DNA of 34,879 nucleotides from UBA9732 sp963609725 (GTDB lineage Bacteria > Spirochaetota > Spirochaetia > Sphaerochaetales > Sphaerochaetaceae), in the NCBI GenBank assembly GCA_963609725.1, contig CAVDLI010000008.1, forward strand, positions 1 to 34,879. The letters are read 5' to 3'. Made by a program: the position numbers and the translations under genes. The notes beneath the pieces were generated by a model that was not told where the DNA came from, did not search any database, and saw only the letters and a program-made list of their open reading frames with translations. Shown in pieces: positions 23,732 through 32,275 of this stretch (position 1 is the stretch's first letter; each line of letters starts with the position of its first letter).

Positions 23732-24727
23732 ATGAAAAAACTTGTTTTGTTTTTTACTGTCGTTTTGTGCGTTGTTCTACCTCTTGTAGCGCAAGCTACA
23801 AGTGAACAAGTCCTTACTGTATATGCATATGACTCATTTACAGGTGATTGGGGAGCCGGAAATGATATAGTAAAGGCTTTTGAAGAACAAACAGGAATAA
23901 AAGTCAATCTCATTGGAGTTGGCGGAGCCGTTGAGATGTATTCAAAAATCGTTTATGAGGGAAAAGATTGTCCTGCAGATGTAGTGATTGGGATTTCTGA
24001 TTCCATAAACGTTGATCAAAATCTTTTTTTAGACTGGACACCTTCTTGCATAGATGACCTTTCTGTGCCCAAAGACGGAAATCTTGTTCCTTTTGATTAT
24101 GGTTTCTTTGCTTTCATTGCAGATATGGATTATTTCAAAACTCATGAAGTACCACAATGTCTTGAAGACTTAACAAAACCAGAATTCAAAGACAAAGTAA
24201 TTCTAATTGATCCTCGTACTTCTTCTGTTGGACTAGGTCTTTTTGCATGGACAATACAAACTCTTGGAGAAGATGGTGCATTCTCATGGTGGAAATCTAT
24301 GAAAGATAATGCTCTTACTATTGGTGATTCATGGTCCACGTCTTACGGATTATTTACAGAAGGAGAAGCCCCCCTTGTTATAAGTTATACAACAAGCCCC
24401 GTTTATCATGCTCTTTATGAGGATACAGATAGATATCAGGCTCTTGATTTTACAAACGGCCATATTAAAACAACAGAATATCTTGGAATTTTGAAATCTT
24501 CCAAAAATGTTGAAAAAGCAAGACAGTTCTGTGAGTTTGTACTAACTCAAGGTCAAGAGAAAATTGCTATTGCAAATACTATGTTCCCTGCAAATAGCAG
24601 TGTAGAACTTCCAAATGCTTTCAGTATTGCTCTCAAACCATCAAAAGTTGTTGAATATGACACTCATGAATTTGTTGCAAAAACTGATGCATACCTTACA
24701 CAGTGGGCTCAAACTATGGTACTATAA
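23732..24727 (+). CDS. thiB: thiamine ABC transporter substrate-binding protein
   Basis: Periplasmic thiamine (and phosphorylated thiamine) binding protein. Signal peptide MKKLVLFFTVVLCVVLPLVAQA, then blocks that follow E. coli ThiB/TbpA closely: LTVYAYDSFTGDWGAG, YEGKDCPADVVIGI, LVPFDYGFFAFI, DPRTSSVGLGLFAW, GDSWSTSYGLFTEGEAPLV and SYTTSPVYH. The start at 23732 has AAGGAGGG six bases upstream. First gene of thiBPQ, read divergently from the liv operon. The 127-bp gap to thiP has short hairpins (GTTGTT...AACAAC after the stop; CAAAG...CTTTG before thiP), so partial attenuation is possible. Confidence 0.93.
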   Translation: MKKLVLFFTVVLCVVLPLVAQATSEQVLTVYAYDSFTGDWGAGNDIVKAFEEQTGIKVNLIGVGGAVEMYSKIVYEGKDCPADVVIGISDSINVDQNLFLDWTPSCIDDLSVPKDGNLVPFDYGFFAFIADMDYFKTHEVPQCLEDLTKPEFKDKVILIDPRTSSVGLGLFAWTIQTLGEDGAFSWWKSMKDNALTIGDSWSTSYGLFTEGEAPLVISYTTSPVYHALYEDTDRYQALDFTNGHIKTTEYLGILKSSKNVEKARQFCEFVLTQGQEKIAIANTMFPANSSVELPNAFSIALKPSKVVEYDTHEFVAKTDAYLTQWAQTMVL

Positions 24728-24854
24728 GTTGTTGTATCAATTATAGATAAAACAACAAAAACACTTTTGAACAAGTCGTATAAGTTCGTATAAGAGCAAA
24801 CCTGAATTTTGCAAAGCTTAACTTTGTGAAGATTTAATTTAAGGAGAAAACAAC

Positions 24855-26504
24855 TTGAAAAAAGAGATATTCTACAAGATATATCCTCTGCCGGGTTTTG
24901 TACTTCTCTTTGTCTTGTTTCTTGTGCCTGTTTCAATGACATTGGGGCAGGCCTTTATTGTAGACGGGCATTTCTCTTTTTCTTTATTATTTTCTACTTT
25001 CACAGACTCATATTACTTGCACATAATGACGTTTACGCTTTTTCAGGCTCTATGTAGCACGCTCCTTGCTCTACTTATTGGACTGCCTGGAGCGTACTTT
25101 ATGACAGCGTACAAATTTCGTGGAAAGAAAATTTTAAGTGCTCTTTACAAAGTACCTTTTGTTTTGCCTTCAATTTTGGTAGTTCTTGGTTTTGTTATTT
25201 TTTATGGAAACAGTGGGTTTTTGAATAAAGCTCTTATGTCTTTATTTAAATTAGAAAATCCACCTATAAAAATTTTGTACTCTTTTGCATCTGTTCTTTT
25301 GGCTCATGCTTTTTACAACTTTCCAGTATTTACGTCTATTGTTGGTAGTTATTGGCAAGAAATGGACAGCTCTTGCGAAAGTGCTGCAAATACTCTTGGC
25401 TCTAGCAAATTCAAGACTTTTTGGACTATTACATTTCCACGCCTTATTCCGGCAATACTAAGTGCAGCTTCACTAGTATTTCTTTTTTGTTTTACTAGTT
25501 TTGCAATAATTCTAATTCTTGGTGGAGGTCCTTCACTTACAACTGTAGAAGTTGAGATTTACAGACTTGCACGTATAAGCATGAATACACAAAAAGCTTG
25601 TGCATTAAGTCTATTTTCAATGTTTGTTGCTATTGTTGTAATTCTTATGTATTCAGTAGCACAAAAAAAACAAAACCACGGCGAAAAACTTGCAAGTTCT
25701 ATCCTGCGCATAGAAAAAAAACCTTGTGGTTTCTTTCAAAACTTTGCTCTTATAATTTACATAATTCTGTCACTTCTTTTTATTTTATGTCCCATTCTAA
25801 GTATTGTTGTTAGATCTTTTCTTGGAAGTACTACAAGAGCTTCAAATTTAGTTTTTTCAACTAGCGCATATGCACAATTATTTGCAAAAGGAACAACAAG
25901 TCTAAATGCTGTTCTTACAAGTCTTACTATAGCTCTTGTTTCTTCTATTGTTGCCACAGGCGTTGCTCTTAGAATATGCACGCACATTGTAAATGCAAAG
26001 AAAACTGGAATGATTGGAGATATTGTAGTTATGCTCCCAATGGTCACAAGCTCTGTCATTGTGGGTCTAAGTTATTTTATTATATCAAAATATCTAAAGT
26101 TTATACCTTCTTATGTTCTCGTAGTATTATCCCACTGCATTATTACAATGCCTTTTGCTGTACGTACAATTCTTCCAGTGTATCGTAAAATACCTGCAAA
26201 TTTAGCAAATGCTTCACGAACCATGGGTTATGACGAAAGAGCTACGTTTTCAAAAATAATAAAACCCATCTTAAAACCAGCAATGATAACAGCAATGGTG
26301 TTTTCTTTTGCTATGAGTATGGGAGAGCTTAATGCAACTTTGCTTTTAGGCTCAAATTCTATGCAAACAATTCCAATGCAAATTTACAGACTAATAGGTG
26401 CATACAACTACCAAAGTGCATGCGCTCTTGGCGTTGTGCTTATTGCAGTATGTTGCATTGTATTCTTTATAAGTGAAACGCTAAAAAGGAGAAGCTATGT
26501 CTGA
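24855..26504 (+). CDS. thiP: thiamine ABC transporter permease
   Basis: Inner-membrane permease of 549 residues formed by two fused halves, the normal ThiP architecture with about 12 helices. Each half has an ATPase-contact EAA-type loop: MDSSCESAANTLGSSKFKTFWTITFPRLIPAI in the first and LANASRTMGYDERATFSKIIKPILKPAM in the second. The frame starts with TTG (TTGAAAAAAGAG), eight bases after AAGGAG, with no better ATG before the first helix. thiQ begins inside its last codons. Confidence 0.92.
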   Translation: MKKEIFYKIYPLPGFVLLFVLFLVPVSMTLGQAFIVDGHFSFSLLFSTFTDSYYLHIMTFTLFQALCSTLLALLIGLPGAYFMTAYKFRGKKILSALYKVPFVLPSILVVLGFVIFYGNSGFLNKALMSLFKLENPPIKILYSFASVLLAHAFYNFPVFTSIVGSYWQEMDSSCESAANTLGSSKFKTFWTITFPRLIPAILSAASLVFLFCFTSFAIILILGGGPSLTTVEVEIYRLARISMNTQKACALSLFSMFVAIVVILMYSVAQKKQNHGEKLASSILRIEKKPCGFFQNFALIIYIILSLLFILCPILSIVVRSFLGSTTRASNLVFSTSAYAQLFAKGTTSLNAVLTSLTIALVSSIVATGVALRICTHIVNAKKTGMIGDIVVMLPMVTSSVIVGLSYFIISKYLKFIPSYVLVVLSHCIITMPFAVRTILPVYRKIPANLANASRTMGYDERATFSKIIKPILKPAMITAMVFSFAMSMGELNATLLLGSNSMQTIPMQIYRLIGAYNYQSACALGVVLIAVCCIVFFISETLKRRSYV

Positions 26505-27588
26505 GTCCTCTTTGAATACTACAAGTAAAACTTATGGATTAGTTTGTAGCAATATAAATGTATCTTATCCGCAATTTAATATGTCTCTTGATTTTTCAAT
26601 AGAAAAAGGAGAACTTGTATCTTTTATTGGTCCGTCTGGAAGTGGAAAAAGCACAGCTTTATCACTTATATGCGGGCTCTTAAAGCCACAAAACGGTCGT
26701 ATTATCATAGATGGTGATGATGTTACAGCTTTAAGTCCAAATCTTCGTAAAGTGGGCGTTGTTTTCCAAGATTATGCACTGTTTCCACATATGACAGTTG
26801 AACAAAACATTGCTTACCCTATGAAAAATCTCAAAATGGCAAAGAATGAAATTGCCAGTGAAGTAAAGCGCTTATTAGAACTTGTAAACCTTTCAGGTTA
26901 TGAAAAAAGGCATATTGATGAGATGTCAGGTGGTGAGAAACAAAGAATTGCTTTGGCTAGAGCACTTGCGTCTAAGCCAAATTTGCTCTTGCTAGATGAG
27001 CCACTTTCTGCATTGGACGCAAAACTTCGTGTTAGTCTTAGAAAAGAAATCAAAGATATTCAAAGAAAAACTGGTACTACAACAATATATGTTACACACG
27101 ATCAAGAAGAGGCTTTAAGTATTTCAGATAAAGTCATAGTGTTGAAAGCTGGTAAAATAGAGCAAATTGGTACCCCGGAAGAAATATATAGACGTCCTAA
27201 TTCTGAATTTGTTGCAACGTTCATGGGAGAATGCAACATATTGCCGTATGAAGTCATTTTAAGAACTTTAAGAGTTCCAGATACAGACCGTTCAAAAGTC
27301 ATTTACCAATGTTTTGGACCAGAACATAAATTGTTTTTTAGACCAGAAGACATGGTTGTCAATGATATTCCAAGCCTTCCATTTCCCGAGTTCTACCCAC
27401 ATTTGCGTTTTGAGAATGCGCACATTGTGCGTTGTGAATACATGGGTAAAGAGTATCTTATCACAGCTGAATATGATGGCCTTACCATTAAAGCATACAC
27501 ATCATTTAAGCCTGTGGGAGACACAATAACAGCCGGTATTCGCATGACAAAAATTCTAGAATTCAATAACGGCAAACTTACTCATTAA
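26497..27588 (+). CDS. thiQ: thiamine ABC transporter ATP-binding protein
   Basis: ATPase of the importer, with Walker A GPSGSGKST, Q-loop VFQDYALFPHMTV, signature MSGGEKQRIALARAL, Walker B LLLLDEPLSALD and H-loop TTIYVTHDQEEAL. At 363 residues it is longer than the compact E. coli ThiQ (~230) and carries a C-terminal TOBE-like domain as in FbpC/PotA-type ATPases. The substrate assignment therefore comes from thiB and thiP rather than from this gene. It overlaps thiP by eight bases and has AAGGAGA seven bases upstream. Convergent with the exporter operon. Confidence 0.88.
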   Translation: MSESSLNTTSKTYGLVCSNINVSYPQFNMSLDFSIEKGELVSFIGPSGSGKSTALSLICGLLKPQNGRIIIDGDDVTALSPNLRKVGVVFQDYALFPHMTVEQNIAYPMKNLKMAKNEIASEVKRLLELVNLSGYEKRHIDEMSGGEKQRIALARALASKPNLLLLDEPLSALDAKLRVSLRKEIKDIQRKTGTTTIYVTHDQEEALSISDKVIVLKAGKIEQIGTPEEIYRRPNSEFVATFMGECNILPYEVILRTLRVPDTDRSKVIYQCFGPEHKLFFRPEDMVVNDIPSLPFPEFYPHLRFENAHIVRCEYMGKEYLITAEYDGLTIKAYTSFKPVGDTITAGIRMTKILEFNNGKLTH

Positions 27589-27628
27589 AATCTAAAAGCA
27601 TTTTGTCCTTGCTTCATGTATTCCTAAT

Positions 27629-27700
27629 ACGACCGTAAAGAGGTCAAAGAGGTCTTTGCAAAACTGCAAAAACCTCTAGAAACTATTATTTTACGGTCGT
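27629..27700. terminator. nested inverted repeat between convergent operons
   Basis: Outer arms ACGACCGTAAA (27629-27639) and TTTACGGTCGT (27690-27700) are perfectly complementary. Inside them, AGAGGTCTTTGCA (27648-27660) and TGCAAAAACCTCT (27665-27677) pair with one mismatch around a 4-base loop. There is also a 9-bp AAAGAGGTC duplication in the left arm. It lies between the stops of thiQ and the exporter permease, so bidirectional termination is likely. No strong T-tract follows, and the double structure is unusual for a terminator. Confidence 0.6.
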
Positions 27701-27736
27701 AGTGGGCGCGCATTAAAAAATACAACAAAATGATAA

Positions 27737-28909
27737 TTACTCGTATGAAAGGGCCTGTATTGGATCCAATGAAGATGCTTTTGCTGCAGGATACCATCCA
27801 AAGAAAATTCCAACAGCAGATGAGAAAGCAAGTGAAAGGACAATTGACAATATAGAAAGCCTTAAACTATATGATAATGCTGATGCAACTACATAACTTA
27901 CAACAATGCCAAAGATAATTCCAAAAATACCACCACATATAGAAAGAACCATTGCTTCAACTAGGAACTGATGTCTTATAGTTTTTGGAGTTGCCCCAAG
28001 AGCCTTTCTAATGCCTATCTCTTTTGTTCTCTCTACAACTGTTACAAGCATGATATTCATAATTCCAATGCCACCAACGACAAGTGAAATAGCAGCAACA
28101 GCAGAAAGGAATGTAGTTAAAGTTTCCATTATTGAATTTGCCATATCAACAAACTCTTGTGCTGTAGAGACCATATACTCACTAGAAGAAGCCAACGATG
28201 ACATATATTCTTTAACAGAAGAAGCAATATCTGTTGTAGAGTAATCGTCATTTACTTGGAAGTAATAAGAAGAAATACTTGTTATCTTTCTCATATTTTG
28301 ACTATACGTATAAAATGGCATATAAACATTGCTATTAGTATCACTTGTAGAAGATTCTGAAGTATCTACCAAAATTCCTATTACTTTATAAGTTTTTGCT
28401 TGTGTTCTGTATATAGAAACATAATTTCCAAGAGCATCGCCACCGGGGAAAAGGTCTAAAGCAACATCATAACCAAGTACAACAACTTGCTCGCGTTCCA
28501 TGTTGTCTTCCATTGTAAAGAATGAACCATCCATGATTTCAAGTTTTTGAATATCACCATAAGTTGATGACACTCCGTAAACTGTAGCACTAGAAGTTTC
28601 CTGATTATGTCTTACGGTAGCATTACCAACAGCTTGGATACAAACATTGTCTATACCGGGAATGCTTTCTTTAATGGAATAAGCAAGCTCTTCATTGAAG
28701 ATTGTATTACTTCCAAAATTGCTAAGAGTTACAAGATCCATACCTGAAAGATTCATTTCATCATTGATAGAACCCTTTACACTCTCTCCAAGAGTCATAA
28801 TAGCAACAACAGAGCCTACACCAATAACAATGCCAAGAAGAGAGAGAAATGTTCTCATCTTACTTGTAACCATACTTTTCATTGCAAGTTTAAAGTTCTC
28901 GAGTAACAT
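27737..28909 (-). CDS. MacB-type ABC transporter permease (FtsX domain)
   Basis: A 390-residue inner-membrane protein of the MacB permease family. An N-terminal helix (LLGIVIGVGSVVAIMTLG) and a large periplasmic core domain are followed by three C-terminal helices in the FtsX domain: FLSAVAAISLVVGGIGIMNIMLV, the typical VVERTKEIGIRKALGATPKTI, and two closing helices ending FFGWYPAAKASSLDPIQALSYE. MacB-type pumps do not pass substrate through the membrane; they use ATP hydrolysis to drive periplasmic substrate through TolC. Last gene of the operon, starting inside the ATPase gene (20-base overlap). Confidence 0.93.
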   Translation of the reverse strand: MLLENFKLAMKSMVTSKMRTFLSLLGIVIGVGSVVAIMTLGESVKGSINDEMNLSGMDLVTLSNFGSNTIFNEELAYSIKESIPGIDNVCIQAVGNATVRHNQETSSATVYGVSSTYGDIQKLEIMDGSFFTMEDNMEREQVVVLGYDVALDLFPGGDALGNYVSIYRTQAKTYKVIGILVDTSESSTSDTNSNVYMPFYTYSQNMRKITSISSYYFQVNDDYSTTDIASSVKEYMSSLASSSEYMVSTAQEFVDMANSIMETLTTFLSAVAAISLVVGGIGIMNIMLVTVVERTKEIGIRKALGATPKTIRHQFLVEAMVLSICGGIFGIIFGIVVSYVVASALSYSLRLSILSIVLSLAFSSAVGIFFGWYPAAKASSLDPIQALSYE

Positions 28910-29585
28910 CTTCGTCCACTATCCTTCCATCTCGTATAAAAATTTGATTTTGACATTGAAATCCTAAACTTCTGTCATGAGTAACAAAAATAATTGTACG
29001 CCCCTCTTCATTAAGCGCTCTAAAAAGCTCCATAACTTCATGCCCAGTCTTAGTATCAAGAGCTCCAGTTGGCTCATCTGCAAGAAGAATATCAGGGTCA
29101 TTGACAAGTGCCCGCGCTATTGCAACCCTTTGCTTTTGACCACCAGACAACTCACTTGGAAGATGTCTCATTCTATCTTTAAGCCCAACTTTCTCTAGCA
29201 TGGCTTCTGCTCTCTCTTTTCTTTGTCTATGAGAGACAAGAGAATAAACCATTGGAGTCATGACATTTTCAAGTGCAGTAAGTTTTCCTAAAAGATTGAA
29301 TTGCTGAAAAACAAATCCAATCTTTTGGTTTCTGAGAAAAGCAAGGTCTTCTTCGTCCATTCCGTTTGTCAACTCTCCTCCAATTGTTATATAACCACTA
29401 GTTGGAGTATCAAGACATCCAATGAGGTTCATAAGAGTAGACTTGCCACTACCGCTGGGACCCATTATAGCTGTGAAAGACCCCCTTTCTATAGATAAAG
29501 TGACATCTTCCAACGCTCTTACAATGTATTCCCCATTGAGGAAATAGCGCCTTACATTAACAAGTTCTATGACACCGGAAGCCAT
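28890..29585 (-). CDS. MacB/LolD-type ABC transporter ATPase
   Basis: A 231-residue ATPase: Walker A GPSGSGKST, the LolD/MacB block NLIGCLDTPTSG, Q-loop GFVFQQFNLLGKLTALENV, signature LSGGQKQRVAIARAL, Walker B ILLADEPTGALD and H-loop IIFVTHDRSL. ATPase and permease are separate genes, unlike fused E. coli MacB. There is no N-terminal C39 peptidase domain, so this exporter cannot itself cut a double-glycine leader. Start ATG overlaps the adaptor stop by one base (TAATG) with GGAGGAGG upstream. Confidence 0.94.
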   Translation of the reverse strand: MASGVIELVNVRRYFLNGEYIVRALEDVTLSIERGSFTAIMGPSGSGKSTLMNLIGCLDTPTSGYITIGGELTNGMDEEDLAFLRNQKIGFVFQQFNLLGKLTALENVMTPMVYSLVSHRQRKERAEAMLEKVGLKDRMRHLPSELSGGQKQRVAIARALVNDPDILLADEPTGALDTKTGHEVMELFRALNEEGRTIIFVTHDRSLGFQCQNQIFIRDGRIVDEDVTREL

Positions 29586-30688
29586 TAGAAGCCTCCTCCC
29601 ATACCACCCATCATTCCAAACCCACCACCATTACTAGATGTTTGGTATGAAATAACATCACCTTCACTTAAGCCGGAAAGAACTTGACTATATCCTTCTC
29701 CAAGATATGAAACAGTTACACTTCTTCTTTCTGTAGATCCGTCTGATTTTTTGACTGTCACAAAGGTCCTTCCTCCTCGTTCTGTTGAAACAGAAGAAGA
29801 TGGAATAAGGAGCATCTCTACATCCTGCTCAAGATCAATTGAACCTGTGAATGTAAATCCGGTTCTAAGTCCTGTAGGAGGATTTTCAATAATCATCTCA
29901 ACATCAACAACACCAATGCCTTGGTTTGTATATCTTCCTTCCATTGGAATATATGAAACATAAGCCTCTATACTCTGTCCCGGCAAAGAATCAAAAGAAA
30001 GCGTTGCTGTTTGGCCTTCTTCAATATACTGCATGTCAATTTCATCAATCTCAACCGTAGTTTTGAGTTTGCTTACATCTATTATTGTTACAACAGCAGT
30101 ACCTGCAGCCACATAGTCATTCTCACTTATACTTACTTTGGAAACAATTCCGTCAAAATTTGCAGTAAGTGTTGTATAAGATAACTGCTCTTGTGCATTC
30201 TTCTTCTTAAGTTCTAGAGACTCAAGATTTTTAACAGAACCACTTATTTTTGCTTCAGCAATCTGGTCTTCAATTTGTTTGAGATTGTATTGTTGGTCTG
30301 TATCATCTATTGTTGCAAGAACTTGGCCTTTAGTAACTTTATCACCAACTTTTACAAAGACACCTGTAACAGCACCGGCCGAACGGAAATTAGCTTCTTG
30401 TTTATCATAAGCTTCTACATTGCCAGAAATATCGATTGATTTTACGTACTTACTCTTAATTACGGTGTACTCAATACTAGTGTTTGCATTCTGAAGAGCC
30501 TCAATTTGAGCCTCGCTATCCTTTTTCATTTTGAGAAACCAAAATAAAACTAGTGCAACTATAAAGATAACAACAAGCCAGCCTATAAAAGTCTTAATTC
30601 TCTTTTTTCTTTTTCTAGCAGCTTGGGCTTGTCTAAGTTTTTTTTCCTGTCTCTCGCTTTCGCTCAATATTTCTTCTTTCTTATCCAT
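29585..30688 (-). CDS. MacA/HlyD-type periplasmic adaptor protein
   Basis: Membrane-fusion protein of 367 residues linking the MacB-type ABC pump to an outer-membrane TolC channel. It has a basic cytoplasmic N-terminus, one membrane anchor (about residues 33-53), and a split lipoyl-like domain (GAVTGVFVKVGDKVTKGQVLATID and FDGIVSKVSISENDYVAAGTAVVTI) flanking a short helical hairpin. Beta-barrel and membrane-proximal domains follow. The last 15 residues are glycine/methionine-rich (GGGFGMMGGMGGGF), a flexible tail. The ribosome binding site AAAGGA is duplicated upstream (see separate entry). Confidence 0.92.
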   Translation of the reverse strand: MDKKEEILSESERQEKKLRQAQAARKRKKRIKTFIGWLVVIFIVALVLFWFLKMKKDSEAQIEALQNANTSIEYTVIKSKYVKSIDISGNVEAYDKQEANFRSAGAVTGVFVKVGDKVTKGQVLATIDDTDQQYNLKQIEDQIAEAKISGSVKNLESLELKKKNAQEQLSYTTLTANFDGIVSKVSISENDYVAAGTAVVTIIDVSKLKTTVEIDEIDMQYIEEGQTATLSFDSLPGQSIEAYVSYIPMEGRYTNQGIGVVDVEMIIENPPTGLRTGFTFTGSIDLEQDVEMLLIPSSSVSTERGGRTFVTVKKSDGSTERRSVTVSYLGEGYSQVLSGLSEGDVISYQTSSNGGGFGMMGGMGGGF

Positions 30689-30726
30689 ATCTAAAAATCC
30701 TTTCTAAATCTAAAAATCCCTTCTAA
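30689..30726 (-). repeat. duplicated 19-bp ribosome-binding region before the adaptor gene
   Basis: Two adjacent 19-bp copies, on the - strand TTAGAAGGGATTTTTAGAT and TTAGAAAGGATTTTTAGAT, the second directly preceding the adaptor ATG. Each carries a Shine-Dalgarno-like core (AAGGGA/AAAGGA). One base differs. Confidence 0.8.
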
Positions 30727-30750
30727 AAAGTTTTTTGCAAATTACTTAAA

Positions 30751-32133
30751 TCACAATGCAAAAATTTTCAAATCACGTTCAAGAGAAAGCCCCTCTATGA
30801 TTACCAAATTATAATCGGTCTGACTTAGAGAATAATTAAGCTCTGCGCTCTTAAGGCTTTCTGCTGTCTCAAGTCCCAAATCATATAAAGCCTGAGTATT
30901 ATCAAGGAGCGTTTTCTTGTATTCCAAATCAGTTTGTGTTTGTGAAAGTTTGTTATTCCATTGAAGAATGCGCAATGAATAACTTGATATATTTTCTTGA
31001 TAGCTCGATAGTGCTTCCAAATAATTGTTTGTTGCAACTTTGGCATTATTTAGAGCCTCATTTATAGCATTATCTGATGAAGATGTGTCATTTTTCCAAT
31101 TTCCTGAGATAGTAACTGATGGTGTAAATGTTCCACTAGAAATTGTAAAGGACGGGGTAACGCTTACATTCCAGTTTTTTGCATTATATTGAGCAGAACC
31201 GCCAATGGAGATTTTCTTATCATCGTCTATTCCAAATGAAAGATTTGTTTTCAAAGACGAAGGATTTGCACTAGCTACTGCTTTTTTGTACGCCTCTTCA
31301 CTGCTTTGTACGTTCAATGATTGGATTAGAACTTCTGTATTTCCATTTTCATACGTTGTAAGAGAAAGATTTGGAGCCTCCAAGTCTTCCACGTTGTCCC
31401 AGTCTAAACCTGTCAATGTTTTATATTGATTTATAAGCTGATAATACTGTTCTTTGCTTGCTTCAAGTGAACCCTTAAGAGAATTAAGTGTATTAAGGGT
31501 ACTTATGTACATACTAGACTCTTCTGAATATGTTTTAAGAGCTACAAGTTTGTCAAAAGCTGTTTGCTGTTTTTCTACATTAAATTCAGCTTGTTTAATT
31601 GAACTCTCTGCACTTAATATGGAAGAAATAGAAGAGAGAACTGTCTTTTCAAAATTAAGCTCACTCATTTTGCGAGTACGCTCTGTTGAATACTTTGTAG
31701 AAGTATAATTTATGTCATCTACTACATCATTTGTATAACCAGAGAAATCAAAAGTGTGCTCAACTCCCAGGCCTCCACCAATTGTGGTTGCACCTGTCTT
31801 ATACTTAGTTGTAAGAGAAACATTTCCGCTGAATGTTGTATTCCCGTCATTAGGAAGTGTCACTTGCACAGATGAGAGAGCTAAATTAAGTGCAATGTTA
31901 TCTGTGTTAGCTTGTAACAAAGGAGATACACTTGCATTGACAGAAACACTTACTGTATCCTCTTTTTCAAGTTGCGCAATAGACAATAGTCCATTCTCAT
32001 AACTGAGCAGTATGTTTTGATATGAGGGACTGTTTTTCTTGGCACTTTCCAGTATTTGATCAATAGTTGATGCATTAATACTAAACAACGCCACTAACAT
32101 TATTAAAAAAGTAATAACTATTTTGTTTTTCAT
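30751..32133 (-). CDS. TolC family outer-membrane efflux protein
   Basis: Outer-membrane factor of about 460 residues after choosing ATG 32133. From there the N-terminus MKNKIVITFLIMLVALFSINAS is a clean signal peptide, whereas the open frame up to 32238 would place 35 odd residues before it. The mature protein begins TIDQILESAKKNSPSYQNILL, a usual TolC-type opening, and has two long heptad-like helical regions (about residues 150-240 and 340-455) with Ser/Thr-rich beta segments between them, as expected for the duplicated OEP fold. Overall similarity to textbook TolC is low, as in spirochaetes generally. It lies between the maturase and adaptor genes, so its substrate is probably the peptides encoded upstream. 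Confidence 0.88.
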   Translation of the reverse strand: MKNKIVITFLIMLVALFSINASTIDQILESAKKNSPSYQNILLSYENGLLSIAQLEKEDTVSVSVNASVSPLLQANTDNIALNLALSSVQVTLPNDGNTTFSGNVSLTTKYKTGATTIGGGLGVEHTFDFSGYTNDVVDDINYTSTKYSTERTRKMSELNFEKTVLSSISSILSAESSIKQAEFNVEKQQTAFDKLVALKTYSEESSMYISTLNTLNSLKGSLEASKEQYYQLINQYKTLTGLDWDNVEDLEAPNLSLTTYENGNTEVLIQSLNVQSSEEAYKKAVASANPSSLKTNLSFGIDDDKKISIGGSAQYNAKNWNVSVTPSFTISSGTFTPSVTISGNWKNDTSSSDNAINEALNNAKVATNNYLEALSSYQENISSYSLRILQWNNKLSQTQTDLEYKKTLLDNTQALYDLGLETAESLKSAELNYSLSQTDYNLVIIEGLSLERDLKIFAL

Positions 32134-32223
32134 TGGCTCAATTATCCATTTTTTTCGCATAAGGTAAACATTTTGTTTGCATAAGATAAAGAACTTCACA
32201 CAAACTATACAAAGAATATTGAT

Positions 32224-32275
32224 ATTTATTTTCCACATTTATTTCGCACATCTATTTTTCACATTTATTTCTCAC
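32224..32275 (-). repeat. 13-bp tandem repeat at maturase 3' end
   Basis: Four 13-bp units on the + strand: ATTTATTTTCCAC, ATTTATTTCGCAC, ATCTATTTTTCAC, ATTTATTTCTCAC. The array covers the last codons and stop of the radical SAM gene and extends into the spacer before the TolC gene. Confidence 0.85.
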
